Below, piece after piece: positions 27,510-35,728 of a stretch of DNA of 64,000 nucleotides (the first letter of the stretch is position 1; each line of letters starts with the position of its first letter). The stretch is from Rhizobiales bacterium dw_265 (GTDB lineage: Bacteria; Pseudomonadota; Alphaproteobacteria; Micropepsales; Micropepsaceae). The translations under genes and the position numbers were made by a program. Where the stretch lies: NCBI GenBank assembly GCA_018449595.1, contig JAAVUU010000001.1, positions 1,205,255-1,269,254 on the forward strand. Direction: 5' to 3'. The notes beneath the pieces are model-generated. The model did no database searches and had not been told where the DNA came from. It saw only the letters and a program-made list of their open reading frames with translations.

Positions 27510-27567
27510 CTTCCGTCTCCGCCGGCCTCGTGATCTAGTTGCCGGCGAAACGCCGGGATCTTTCGAC

Positions 27568-28686
27568 ATGCTGCATCCGACACGCCGCGACATCATCGCC
27601 GGCGCTTGCGCGCTGCCTCTGCTGCCCGTTGCGGCCAACGCGAATGCCGCGGGCCTGCGCGTCATCTTGTTGGGCCAGTCGCTGATCCAGCAGGATTTGC
27701 GCGCCCAGGCATGGCCCGGCTTCGCCCGCTTCCATGAGATGTTTCGCGGCGCCGACGCCTGTTTCACCGATCTGGAAACCGCGATCCGCGGGCCGCATGG
27801 CGGCACGGTGACGCGCGATCCCAAGCTGTTGCACCTGGCCGATGCGTCGGTGATCGACTGCCTGGATGATATGGGCGTCACGCTCTACACCACCGCGAGC
27901 AACCATGCCTTCGATGTCGGCAGCGGCGGCATCGTCGATTCCATCGCGGCACTGAAGACGCGCAACGATCCGTTCGCCGGCACCGGACTAACGCTTGCCG
28001 AGGCCGCGGCGCCCGCCTACCGGACATCGCGCAACGGCACGGTGGCGGTCGTGGCGGCGGCGACCGGCAAGATTCGCGAAGGCGGCGCCGCCACCGCCAC
28101 GCGGCCGGGTGTCAACGAGATACGGCGCGACGCCTCGGGTGCCCTGAACGAAGACGACGTCGGGCGCATGCTCGCGGCATTGCGCGAGGCCGCGTCGCAC
28201 GCCGATGTCGTGCTGGCCTATGACCATAACCATTATTGGGAGCCCGACATCGCCACCGTCCCCGCCTGGCAGAGGGATTTCGCGCATCGCTGCATCGCGG
28301 CGGGCGCGACCTGCTTTGTCGGACATGGCGCCCCGCTGCTGCAGGGCATCGAGATCCATCGCGGCAAGCCGATTTTCTACGGCCTGGGCAATTTCATCTA
28401 CCAGTCGCCCTCGCCCGACAATCCCTATGGCGATCCCACCTGGAAGAGCGTGATTGCCGATGTGCAACTTTCCAGGGCCGGACTTGTTCACGCCTCCCTG
28501 ATTCCGATCACGCTGAATGCGCAGGGAACAGGGGGCGCCGGGGATCTGGTTACCCGCGGCAGGCCCGATCTGGCGTCGCCGGCCGACGCCGGGAAAATCC
28601 TGCATGACCTGGACGCGGCCAACGCCCCGTTCGATACCCGGATGCAAATTCACCAGGGTATCGGACGAATTGATGGAGCCGCATAA
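27568..28686 (+). CDS. CapA-like (PGA_cap) metallophosphatase-fold protein with Tat signal
   Basis: This 372-aa protein starts with a twin-arginine signal (RRDIIAGACALPLLPVAANANA). It has the CapA/poly-gamma-glutamate synthesis fold: FTDLETAIRGP, LYTTASNHAFDVGSGGI, AYDHNHYWEP, and GHGAPLLQGIEIHRGKPIFYGLGNFIY, carrying the usual metal-binding Asp, Asn and His residues. Family members have a calcineurin-like fold; in this setting, next to a TonB receptor and a hydrolase, a periplasmic hydrolytic role seems more likely than capsule synthesis. It is divergent from the receptor. Confidence 0.82.
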   Translation: MLHPTRRDIIAGACALPLLPVAANANAAGLRVILLGQSLIQQDLRAQAWPGFARFHEMFRGADACFTDLETAIRGPHGGTVTRDPKLLHLADASVIDCLDDMGVTLYTTASNHAFDVGSGGIVDSIAALKTRNDPFAGTGLTLAEAAAPAYRTSRNGTVAVVAAATGKIREGGAATATRPGVNEIRRDASGALNEDDVGRMLAALREAASHADVVLAYDHNHYWEPDIATVPAWQRDFAHRCIAAGATCFVGHGAPLLQGIEIHRGKPIFYGLGNFIYQSPSPDNPYGDPTWKSVIADVQLSRAGLVHASLIPITLNAQGTGGAGDLVTRGRPDLASPADAGKILHDLDAANAPFDTRMQIHQGIGRIDGAA

Positions 28687-28701
28687 ACAGCTTGCCGATG
28701 G

Positions 28702-28809
28702 CTAGTTCGCGGCGAGCTTGACGGCTTTCTTGCGGCCCTTCAGGTCTATCACGATGGCGACATAGCCCTGATCCAGCAGCTCGCCCAGTTCCTGCACGGT
28801 CTGCACCAT
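28702..28809 (-). CDS. Very small ORF or gene remnant, 35 aa
   Basis: A short frame reads MVQTVQELGELLDQGYVAIVIDLKGRKKAVKLAAN. The open frame continues upstream without a start to about 28857 (SSELSPGGGTPRVA). The helix-strand-helix amphipathic pattern and basic end look protein-like. It follows the repeat protein at 28870 by about 60 bases, with no good ribosome binding site. It could be a small protein or the 3' end of a decayed gene. Confidence 0.3.
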   Translation of the reverse strand: MVQTVQELGELLDQGYVAIVIDLKGRKKAVKLAAN

Positions 28810-28869
28810 GGCCACGCGCGGCGTGCCGCCGCCGGGCGACAGCTCCGAAGAGGTTCACGGGCGCGCCGG

Positions 28870-29556
28870 TCAGCCGGGCTGTACCTTGTACAGGCCGGTT
28901 TCGCCCTGGACCACCAGGTTGATGGTGCCCAGTATCCCGCGTGAAATGATGACCACATAGGATTCGGCGGGCTTGTTCCAGTGCGGATAGCGCACATCGC
29001 CGGGCATTTGCCTCCAGACCTGCCCGTCCGCAAGCGTCACCGTAAAGCGCCCGCTTGCATCCTGGCTGTAAGACCTGAGCCGGGCCTTCAAGCCTTCGCG
29101 CGCGCCCAGAAACCAGCTGCCGGACGGCAGTTCCGCCGCCGCTCCAGCCGGCGATGCCGCGGCGGCGGCCTGTTGTGCGTGTTGCGGCGCGGGCGCCAAG
29201 CCCAACAGCAGACGCATGGGCTGGGCAGCACCATAATAGCAGTCCAGCCAGCCATGGCCGTCGCCGTCACAGCGGCCCGCTTCCCGGATAACCGCATCGC
29301 GCACCGCCTGGTCCTGCGGCGTTCCCGCCGGAGGATTGCCCGCGAGCCGGGATTGAACGCCCGTCACCGGCGTCAGGCCCAGCGCCGCGCGGATGGGCTG
29401 GGCGGCGCCGTAATAGCAGTCCAGCCATTGGCGTGACGGGCCTATCGCCCCGCAGCGATAGGCGCCCGCCATCACGTCATCGCGCGGCCGCGCCTGCGCG
29501 GGCGGTATCGCGGCAACCGCCAGACCGGACAACAACAACCAGCACGGCTTGCGCAT
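28870..29556 (-). CDS. Secreted protein with duplicated Cys-Trp motif (WLDCYYGAAQP)
   Basis: This 228-aa protein has a signal peptide (MRKPCWLLLSGLAVAAIPPAQA). The mature part contains the motif WLDCYYGAAQPxRxxLGL twice (residues 44-61 and 103-120), each preceded by a Cys (C35, C96), giving two Cys per unit and likely disulfides in the periplasm. An Ala-rich linker follows, then a C-terminal beta domain (FTVTLADGQVWRQMPGDVRYPHW, SYVVIISRGILGTINLVVQG). I cannot name the family. It lies 32 bp after the beta-propeller gene and probably belongs to the same receptor operon. The ATG at 29556 was chosen because it starts the signal peptide. Confidence 0.7.
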   Translation of the reverse strand: MRKPCWLLLSGLAVAAIPPAQARPRDDVMAGAYRCGAIGPSRQWLDCYYGAAQPIRAALGLTPVTGVQSRLAGNPPAGTPQDQAVRDAVIREAGRCDGDGHGWLDCYYGAAQPMRLLLGLAPAPQHAQQAAAAASPAGAAAELPSGSWFLGAREGLKARLRSYSQDASGRFTVTLADGQVWRQMPGDVRYPHWNKPAESYVVIISRGILGTINLVVQGETGLYKVQPG

Positions 29557-29588
29557 CCCCGCAGCCCCTGCCCGCCGCCGGCGCGCGA

Positions 29589-30542
29589 TCAAACGATGTC
29601 TATGCGGAACACCCATCCGGCGCTGGGGCTGTTGAGGCCCGGCCAGCCCGGACGGTTATACTCGCCGGTGATCGGCCAGCCGGGATGCTCGCCGGCATCG
29701 ACCCCGTAAAGCTGCCCGTTCAGCACCGCCACATCGTGCATGTCGCAGGAGCCCGGCACGAAATCGACGAACTCCAGCGGCCTGCCGGTCTTGATGTCGT
29801 ACTTGATGAGCCCCGGCGTATAACCCGCATAGCCGGGCACATCCTTGCTCTGGGTGCCGTAGACCTGCCAGATGAAGCCGCCATCGACTTCGATGCCGTG
29901 CAGCCGGTCGACGCGCGCGGCCGGGAACATGAAGTCGCATTCCCAGGTCACCGGATTCATCCGGACCAGCGACTCCAGCCGGTTCGCCTGAATCCACAAG
30001 CGGCCGCCATCCGCATCTTCCCAGGCCATGCCGTGGCAGGAACCGCCATTGTCCTTGGGCCCGAACGGAATCTGGCGATGGCTGACGGTCTTGCCGTTCA
30101 TGTCGGTCTGGAACACGCCTTCGACCGGCGGGTTGGTGGGATTGTGGACCGAAGCGCCATTGGCGCCGCTCCAGACAAAGCCGTTGCCCACCGCCATGCC
30201 GCTGCAATCCACGCAAGCGGTCACCACGCTTTTCAGCACCTTGCCCTTCATGTCCAGCAGCCAGGCGGTTTCGGGCGTGCTGTCATGTTTCTGCTGCTGC
30301 ACCCAGAAGCCCCGGCCGTCCGGATCGGCGGTGATGGCATTGGGCCAGGACGGCGGCGTCAGGAACAGCTTGGTGGTCCTGGCCTTGCGCCGCGGCGCGG
30401 GCTTTTCGCGCATGTTGTCCGCATTGCGGCCCAGATCGTCCACCGGCGGCGCCTTGGATTGTGCCTGGGCGCCGCCCGGTGCGGCAAGCGCCGCCCCGAT
30501 TCCGACCGCCGCGCCCAGAAAGCTTCTCTTATCGATATTCAT
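29589..30542 (-). CDS. Secreted beta-propeller (NHL/SMP-30-like) protein
   Basis: This 317-aa protein has a signal peptide (MNIDKRSFLGAAVGIGAALAAPGGAQA). Propeller strands with repeated W/G/D patterns follow: PNAITADPDGRGFWVQQQ, CSGMAVGNGFVWSGANGA, SCHGMAWEDADGGRLWIQA, LHGIEVDGGFIWQVYG, MHDVAVLNGQLYGVDAG. These resemble NHL/SMP-30-type or streptogramin-lyase-like propellers that bind small ligands or act as lactonases. It begins 14 bases after the STN-TonB receptor stops, so it should be the partner secreted with that receptor. The exact substrate is unknown. Confidence 0.75.
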   Translation of the reverse strand: MNIDKRSFLGAAVGIGAALAAPGGAQAQSKAPPVDDLGRNADNMREKPAPRRKARTTKLFLTPPSWPNAITADPDGRGFWVQQQKHDSTPETAWLLDMKGKVLKSVVTACVDCSGMAVGNGFVWSGANGASVHNPTNPPVEGVFQTDMNGKTVSHRQIPFGPKDNGGSCHGMAWEDADGGRLWIQANRLESLVRMNPVTWECDFMFPAARVDRLHGIEVDGGFIWQVYGTQSKDVPGYAGYTPGLIKYDIKTGRPLEFVDFVPGSCDMHDVAVLNGQLYGVDAGEHPGWPITGEYNRPGWPGLNSPSAGWVFRIDIV

Positions 30543-30556
30543 GGTTTGACCTCTCC

Positions 30557-33500
30557 CTAAAATCTTGTTCTCAGACCGACCTCGACGATACGTCCGATCG
30601 GATTGGAATTGTAACTATCATAGCCCAGCGCCGAATTGTAGAAGGGCGGATCGGTGTCGAACAGATCCTGTATGTGGGCGTATATCTCGTCGTCCCCCAG
30701 AAGCCCGGTGGTAAAGCTGTAGCTGGCATAGAGGTCGAAGATTTCCGAGGCGTGGACATGGTCGCCGCCGCCCGAGGGATTGCCGAACGGATCGCCCGTC
30801 ACCGGAATGACCGAGGTCGCGGACCAGTTGCGATAGGCGCCGGTATAGTTCATGCCCAACTGCACATAAAAGCCCGACAGGCTCCAGCCGAGCGTCGCCC
30901 GCATCTGGGTGGCGATGGACGGGAATGTCGAATTGAAGCCGTCCGTGTTGAGAACGCTGAAGGTCGGGGCGCCCGTGCCGACCTGCTGGTCGAACTTCAC
31001 GAACTGGGTCACGGCATCGGTGACGGAGAAGCTGCCGAAGCCGGTTTCGAACTTGTATCCGATGAAGGCGTCGATGCCCTGAACCTTGAGGTTCAGGACG
31101 TTACGCTGGCGTTCGTCATAGGTGTAATAGGCCGTGGCCGGCAGGGAACTCAGCACCGGCGCGTTGGTGCTGTTGCCGCCCGAACCGGCGGTATAGGCCG
31201 CCAGTTGCGACGGCGTGATGCCGGCGGGATAGAGCACGATCAGCGAATTCAGCGCCGTGGAAGCCGCGTCCTGGGCATAGAAGGGCGAGGTCACGCCGCC
31301 CAGGAATGCCGCGCTCCAATAGGTCAGGTTGACGGTAAGGCCGGGAATGTAATCGGGGGTCCAGTCGGCGCCGACCGACCAGCTATGGCCGCGCTCGGGC
31401 ACCAGATTCGTCGCGCCCTGCAACTGGACGCCCTGGTCCGTTGCCGGGATGGCGCAACTGGCGGCCGTGCAGGTCACGCCGGGCAACAAAGCGGCGTTGG
31501 GATAGGAGGCCAGCGGCAGGTTGAAGGCGGAAGAAACCGAGAGCAGCCCCGGCGGCTTGCCGATCGAATCGAGCGCCGGCGCCACGAAGGAGGTGGAATA
31601 GCTGCCGCGGGCCTTGAGACCGTCCATCACCACCCAGTTGACGCCGATCTTGGGATTGGCGGTGGTGCCGACGTCGCTGTAATCGTCATAGCGTCCGGAC
31701 AGGTTCACTTCCAGGCTCTGCACGAAGGGCACGTTCATCTCCGCGCCGACCAGCGGCACGTCCAGTTCTCCGAAATAGGCATAGTCGGTGCGCGGATACT
31801 GGAAGGCGGTGGCGGTGGAGAAGTTCGACGATGGCCCCAGCGTGCCGGCGCCGTCGGCATAGGCCTGCTCGCCCGTCTGCAGCGATTCCGCGCCCACCGC
31901 GATGCGGACCTTGCCGCCGGGCAAGGCGAAGGGCGAGCCGTCCAGCACGATCTTGTAGTCCTGCAGCTGGTCATAGGTGTTGGACTGGCTCTGCGCCTGG
32001 CCCAGGCTTTTCAACACCGCCGCGGAGGTGCGGTTGGTGGCGGCGGGATTCCAGACATCCAGCGCATTGGCCGCGGTCAGGGGAAGCTGGGTAACGGTCG
32101 TGGTGGTGTAGGGCAGCGTCGAGGAGACGACCGGCGCGGTGCTGCCGCCGGCCGATGTCGTGCCGTTCAGGGCCAGGTAGACGCAGCCGGTGCACAAGCC
32201 GTTATAGCTGTTGGCGTACAGCCGGTCGGTGCCGATCACGGCGCTGGCGGTCAAATGGAAATTGTCGTTGATGTTCCAGTCCGCCACCGGCCGGATATAG
32301 GCGTTCTGGTTGCCGCTCATGCTGGAGCCGTAATACTGGTCGTTCGGCAGCAGGCCGGCCAGGTTGAAGCGCAACGATTCCTTGGTCGCGGCTCCGGTGA
32401 AGCCGGCCGGCACGGTGTAGAAGGGATTGGCCTGCGCCCCGGTGCCGAAGGCGGTGGCGGTGATCTGGGTGTTCCAGGGCTGCACGGTGTCGTCGCGCCG
32501 GATGGCATAGAGCAGGTCCAGGCTCAGCGAGACCGGCCCGATGTCCTGGGTGACGCGCACCATGAAATTCGAACGGATTTCGGGATCGAGAAAGTTGCCG
32601 TAGGGATTGGTGCAGGACGCGTTCGCCGCGGTGTTGGCGACCGAGGTGCCCGACGTGGAATCCAGGAAGATGTTTCCGGTCCCGTTGGGCTGCACGGTCG
32701 CGGGATAACAGTTGAAGCTGCGGAAGTTGGTGCCGCCCTGGGCGGTGAAATCGCCCTGCACATACTTCAGGCGGCGGATATTGGCGATGGAGCCCTTGTC
32801 GGAATAGGACGCCCCGATCACCAGGCCGCCGCCGTTCCATTCGGTGCCCCACAGGCCGTTGAACTGGAGCGTGCGGTAACCGTCGGAAAAACCGTATTGC
32901 CCGGTCATTTCCAGGCCCTGGAAGCGTTTGCGGGTGATGAAATTGATCACCCCGGCCACCGCGTCGGAGCCGTAGATCGAGGAGGCACCGTCCGGCAGCA
33001 CATCGACCTCCTGCAGCATGGAGACCGGCACGATATTGGGATCGGTCAGGCCGTGATTCTGTCCGTCGGACGGCATGCGATGGCCGTCGATCAGCACCAG
33101 CGTGCTGTTGGAGGCGCTGACGCCTAGCTGGTGGATCGTCGGGGCGAAGGAGGAGGAGTGCGTCGTGCCCTGGTTGATGTTGTTCATGCCGGTCAGGGAC
33201 GGGATGTTGACCAGGATGTCCTGGACGTCGCCGGGCGAATAGGTCTGGATTTCCGCCGCATCGACCGTGATCAGGTTGGAGCCGACGGGCGCCAGGCCGC
33301 GGATGCTGGTGCCGGTCACGACGACGGCTTCCACGGGTTCCGCCGCCGCCGCGGCGGCGTCGTCGGTCGCCGGCGCCTGGGCATGCGCGGCGCTCGCGGC
33401 CAGGACGCTGAAAAACAAGGCCAGCACCGATGTCGAATTCTTTGGCGATATTGGCGACATTTCTTCCCTCTCCTCGTGCTTTTTTTTCGTTTCGAGCAGG

Positions 33501-33802
33501 GAGATCGTCACCATCCCCTCCGTCGAACGCCTGACCTTCAGGTCAGTCCCTTTCAGCATCAGGTCGAGAGCGGCAAAAACATCGTAGGCGCCTTTGATGG
33601 GAGGCGTGATCACGCCGTGAAGCTGGTCGCCAGGCGCTATGACCTGGATCTGAGCCTGACGCGCGAACTCGGGTATGGACCTTCCGGCATCCCCGGCGGG
33701 GACATCGAACTGCCGAACCTGGGCGAAAACGGGTGTACTGCAGGACAGCGCAGCAATCGCAATTGCTCCGCACACCACTGCGCCTATCCTGCCGCTTCCC
33801 AC
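30557..33802 (-). CDS. TonB-dependent transducer with N-terminal STN domain and internal second signal peptide
   Basis: The single open frame encodes 1081 aa. Residues 1-28 are a signal peptide (GAIAIAALSCSTPVFA), and about 30-105 an STN domain (FDVPAGDAGRSIPEFARQAQIQV, LMLKGTDLKVRRS) used to contact FecR. Then, at Met115, a complete second signal peptide begins (SVLALFFSVLAASAAHA), followed by the plug (VVVTGTSIRG, VLIDGHRMPSDG, EVDVLPDGASSIYGSDAVAG) and a 22-strand barrel ending RIVEVGLRTRF. Met115 (position 33460) has its own strong ribosome binding site, so a 967-aa receptor without STN can also be made. FecR and FecI genes lie just upstream, as expected for cell-surface signalling. Confidence 0.88.
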   Translation of the reverse strand: MGSGRIGAVVCGAIAIAALSCSTPVFAQVRQFDVPAGDAGRSIPEFARQAQIQVIAPGDQLHGVITPPIKGAYDVFAALDLMLKGTDLKVRRSTEGMVTISLLETKKKHEEREEMSPISPKNSTSVLALFFSVLAASAAHAQAPATDDAAAAAAEPVEAVVVTGTSIRGLAPVGSNLITVDAAEIQTYSPGDVQDILVNIPSLTGMNNINQGTTHSSSFAPTIHQLGVSASNSTLVLIDGHRMPSDGQNHGLTDPNIVPVSMLQEVDVLPDGASSIYGSDAVAGVINFITRKRFQGLEMTGQYGFSDGYRTLQFNGLWGTEWNGGGLVIGASYSDKGSIANIRRLKYVQGDFTAQGGTNFRSFNCYPATVQPNGTGNIFLDSTSGTSVANTAANASCTNPYGNFLDPEIRSNFMVRVTQDIGPVSLSLDLLYAIRRDDTVQPWNTQITATAFGTGAQANPFYTVPAGFTGAATKESLRFNLAGLLPNDQYYGSSMSGNQNAYIRPVADWNINDNFHLTASAVIGTDRLYANSYNGLCTGCVYLALNGTTSAGGSTAPVVSSTLPYTTTTVTQLPLTAANALDVWNPAATNRTSAAVLKSLGQAQSQSNTYDQLQDYKIVLDGSPFALPGGKVRIAVGAESLQTGEQAYADGAGTLGPSSNFSTATAFQYPRTDYAYFGELDVPLVGAEMNVPFVQSLEVNLSGRYDDYSDVGTTANPKIGVNWVVMDGLKARGSYSTSFVAPALDSIGKPPGLLSVSSAFNLPLASYPNAALLPGVTCTAASCAIPATDQGVQLQGATNLVPERGHSWSVGADWTPDYIPGLTVNLTYWSAAFLGGVTSPFYAQDAASTALNSLIVLYPAGITPSQLAAYTAGSGGNSTNAPVLSSLPATAYYTYDERQRNVLNLKVQGIDAFIGYKFETGFGSFSVTDAVTQFVKFDQQVGTGAPTFSVLNTDGFNSTFPSIATQMRATLGWSLSGFYVQLGMNYTGAYRNWSATSVIPVTGDPFGNPSGGGDHVHASEIFDLYASYSFTTGLLGDDEIYAHIQDLFDTDPPFYNSALGYDSYNSNPIGRIVEVGLRTRF
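33460..33487 (-). promoter_or_regulatory. Internal ribosome binding site and A8 tract at the STN-receptor junction
   Basis: On the minus strand a run of eight A (33480-33487) is followed by GAGGAGAGGGAAG (33463-33475) and then the ATG at 33460, which begins a full signal peptide. The site allows independent translation of the receptor portion. The A8 run is also a place where transcriptional slippage could separate STN from receptor. Confidence 0.6.
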
Positions 33803-33909
33803 GCCCCCTCTTTTTATTATGCACCCTAGTGGATGATGTGCGCCCTCTCCCGATACTCGATCAGATGACGGGCGGGCGCATTCATTTCCCTATGGTGACT
33901 TATTCAATT

Positions 33910-34866
33910 CTAAAAGATTCTGACTTCGTTGCCTTTCACTTCCATCTGCAGCTTCAGCACGGCGGCGGCGGCCCTGGCGAAGCCGACCGGATCGTTCGAA
34001 GCGAAAAGACCGGTGACGGTCCTGTTGGACACATCGGGATCGACGACGATGCGGACCTCGCTGTAGCGGGCGAATTCGCCGGCGGCATCGGCCAGGGTCT
34101 GGTTGTCCAGCGCGATGCTGCCGCGCTGCCAGGCCAGGTCGCGCACCAGCTTCTCTTCCGGCATCGCCATCGTGACGATCGGCGCGCCCGGCGGCGCGAT
34201 CGCCTGGATGTTCGCGCTGGCCCGCACCGGCAGAGCTTCCAGGGCGTCGGCACGCCGCAATTCGACGACGCCTTCCCGCACCAGGACCTGGATCGGCCTT
34301 TGCGGCAACCGGGACACCGTGAAGCTGGTCCCCACCGCGCGCACGCGCGTATCGCCCGCCGACACGATGAACGGGCGGTGCCTGTTCTTGGCGACGTCGA
34401 ACAGCGCCTCGCCCCGCAGAAGGTCGATGTTGCGGGCATTGCCGGTGAACTGGACCGAGATTTCGGAATTGGTGTTGAGGGAAACGACCGAGCCGTCGGC
34501 CAGGACGACCTCCCGCATCTGTCCGATCGCGGTGGAGAATGCCTCCTGCTGGACGCCGTCGCGCAACACCGCGATGCCCAGGCCCGCCGCCAGGCCCGCC
34601 GCGCCGCCGCCGGTCCACAGGACGCGGCGCCGCGTCCAGCCGGACGGCCGCGCCGCCGCGTCGGGCGCCGAATCCAGGGCGGCGCTGTTCAGCCGCTCAA
34701 GCCGGCCGAGAACCGCTTCGGCCCGTCCGTAAGCGCCCAGGTGCCGGACATCCGCCGCGAGCCAGGCCTCAAACACGGCCTGCTCTCCGGCGGAGAGCTT
34801 TCCCAGGTCCCTTCTGGCGGCCCAATTGGCGGCCAGCCTGTCAATCTCGTGGTTTATCGATGACAT
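33910..34866 (-). CDS. fecR: FecR-type anti-sigma/signal transducer
   Basis: This 318-aa inner-membrane protein has an N-terminal cytoplasmic domain (EIDRLAANWAARRDLGKLSAGEQAVFEAWLAAD) that binds the sigma factor, one membrane helix (about 80-98, VLWTGGGAAGLAAGLGIAVL), and a periplasmic FecR domain (GQMREVVLADGSVVSLNTNSE, LLRGEALFDVAKN, FIVSAGDTRVRAVGTSF) followed by an STN-like C-terminal segment. It should receive the signal from the STN domain of the receptor at 30557 and pass it to FecI. Its start overlaps fecI by 26 bp. Confidence 0.92.
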   Translation of the reverse strand: MSSINHEIDRLAANWAARRDLGKLSAGEQAVFEAWLAADVRHLGAYGRAEAVLGRLERLNSAALDSAPDAAARPSGWTRRRVLWTGGGAAGLAAGLGIAVLRDGVQQEAFSTAIGQMREVVLADGSVVSLNTNSEISVQFTGNARNIDLLRGEALFDVAKNRHRPFIVSAGDTRVRAVGTSFTVSRLPQRPIQVLVREGVVELRRADALEALPVRASANIQAIAPPGAPIVTMAMPEEKLVRDLAWQRGSIALDNQTLADAAGEFARYSEVRIVVDPDVSNRTVTGLFASNDPVGFARAAAAVLKLQMEVKGNEVRIF

Positions 34867-35434
34867 TTTCCGGAAGCACCAATTCCTTTGTAGTCGACGT
34901 GTTTGCCCTGGGTTTCCCTCCCCGTCCGAACAATTTAATCAGCAGACGCACACCGTTTGCCATGTGCTTTTCCACTGTCTTCTCGCTGATCTTGAGGCGT
35001 CGCGCCACTTCCCTTTGCGACAGGCCCTCGATGCGCCGCAAGACAAGCGTTTCCCGGCACATCGCCGGAAGCTGGTCCAGGGCGGCCGTGACGGCCCGGA
35101 TCTCCTGCTGGAATTCCATTCGTTCCTCGCCATTGGCGTCCGGCTCGGGAATCTCCAGCAGTTCCAGATTGCCGCTGGAGGTGATGGACACGACCCGCGA
35201 ATGCCGCACGTGATCGATGATGATCGCCCTGGCCGTGAGAAGCGCATACTGCCTGGGATAGCGGATGGTTTCCAGCGACGGCAGGGTCAGAAACTTGGCA
35301 TACATCTCCTGGATCACATCTTCCACATCCAGATCGTAAAGGCACATGTCCCGGAGTTTCGCCCGTATCAACGCTTCATGCGGAAGCACATTGCGCGCCA
35401 GCCATCGTCCGCGTTCGCGAAAATCCTGTGACAT
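34841..35434 (-). CDS. fecI: FecI-type ECF sigma factor
   Basis: This 197-aa extracytoplasmic-function sigma factor has region 2 (LRDMCLYDLDVEDVIQEMYAKFLTL, IRYPRQYALLTARAIIIDHVRH) and region 4 (LPAMCRETLVLRRIEGLSQREVARRLKISEKTVEKHMANGV). It should direct transcription of the STN-receptor operon when FecR is triggered. The order sigma, anti-sigma, receptor is the typical one for this group. The 294 bp upstream, up to the GH15 gene, is AT-richer and holds no supported gene; the promoter for fecI must lie there. Confidence 0.92.
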   Translation of the reverse strand: MSQDFRERGRWLARNVLPHEALIRAKLRDMCLYDLDVEDVIQEMYAKFLTLPSLETIRYPRQYALLTARAIIIDHVRHSRVVSITSSGNLELLEIPEPDANGEERMEFQQEIRAVTAALDQLPAMCRETLVLRRIEGLSQREVARRLKISEKTVEKHMANGVRLLIKLFGRGGKPRANTSTTKELVLPENVIDKPRD

Positions 35435-35728
35435 GGAACAAGGAGAGCATTTGGCGGCCGATTTTCAAGGCTCGGTAAGGCCATTCCGGCGATCCGGGCA
35501 CGAATTGTGCTTTTTCGAAAATTTATTTCGCGGTCCATAGGGTAATCGCGATCTCAAACGACTTATTAAAAAGGGGCGATGATGGAACGACGGCTTTTCC
35601 CATCGCAAATCGCAATGCGCTGCAGCAATTTCCGGCCAACGGCGATGCACCACAAGCATTCGAGAATCGCAAGCCGCCGATTCCGGGCCTGGGCGCCTTG
35701 GGAGCGGCAAATGCCATGACCGCGCAAA

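Noticed and set aside
30461..33127. 888-aa plus-strand frame opposite the second receptor
   Set aside because: Antisense shadow; repetitive Gly/Arg/Val composition and no start signals.
35580..35728. 47-aa plus-strand frame between fecI and the GH15 gene
   Set aside because: No family resemblance and no conserved-looking composition; probably chance.
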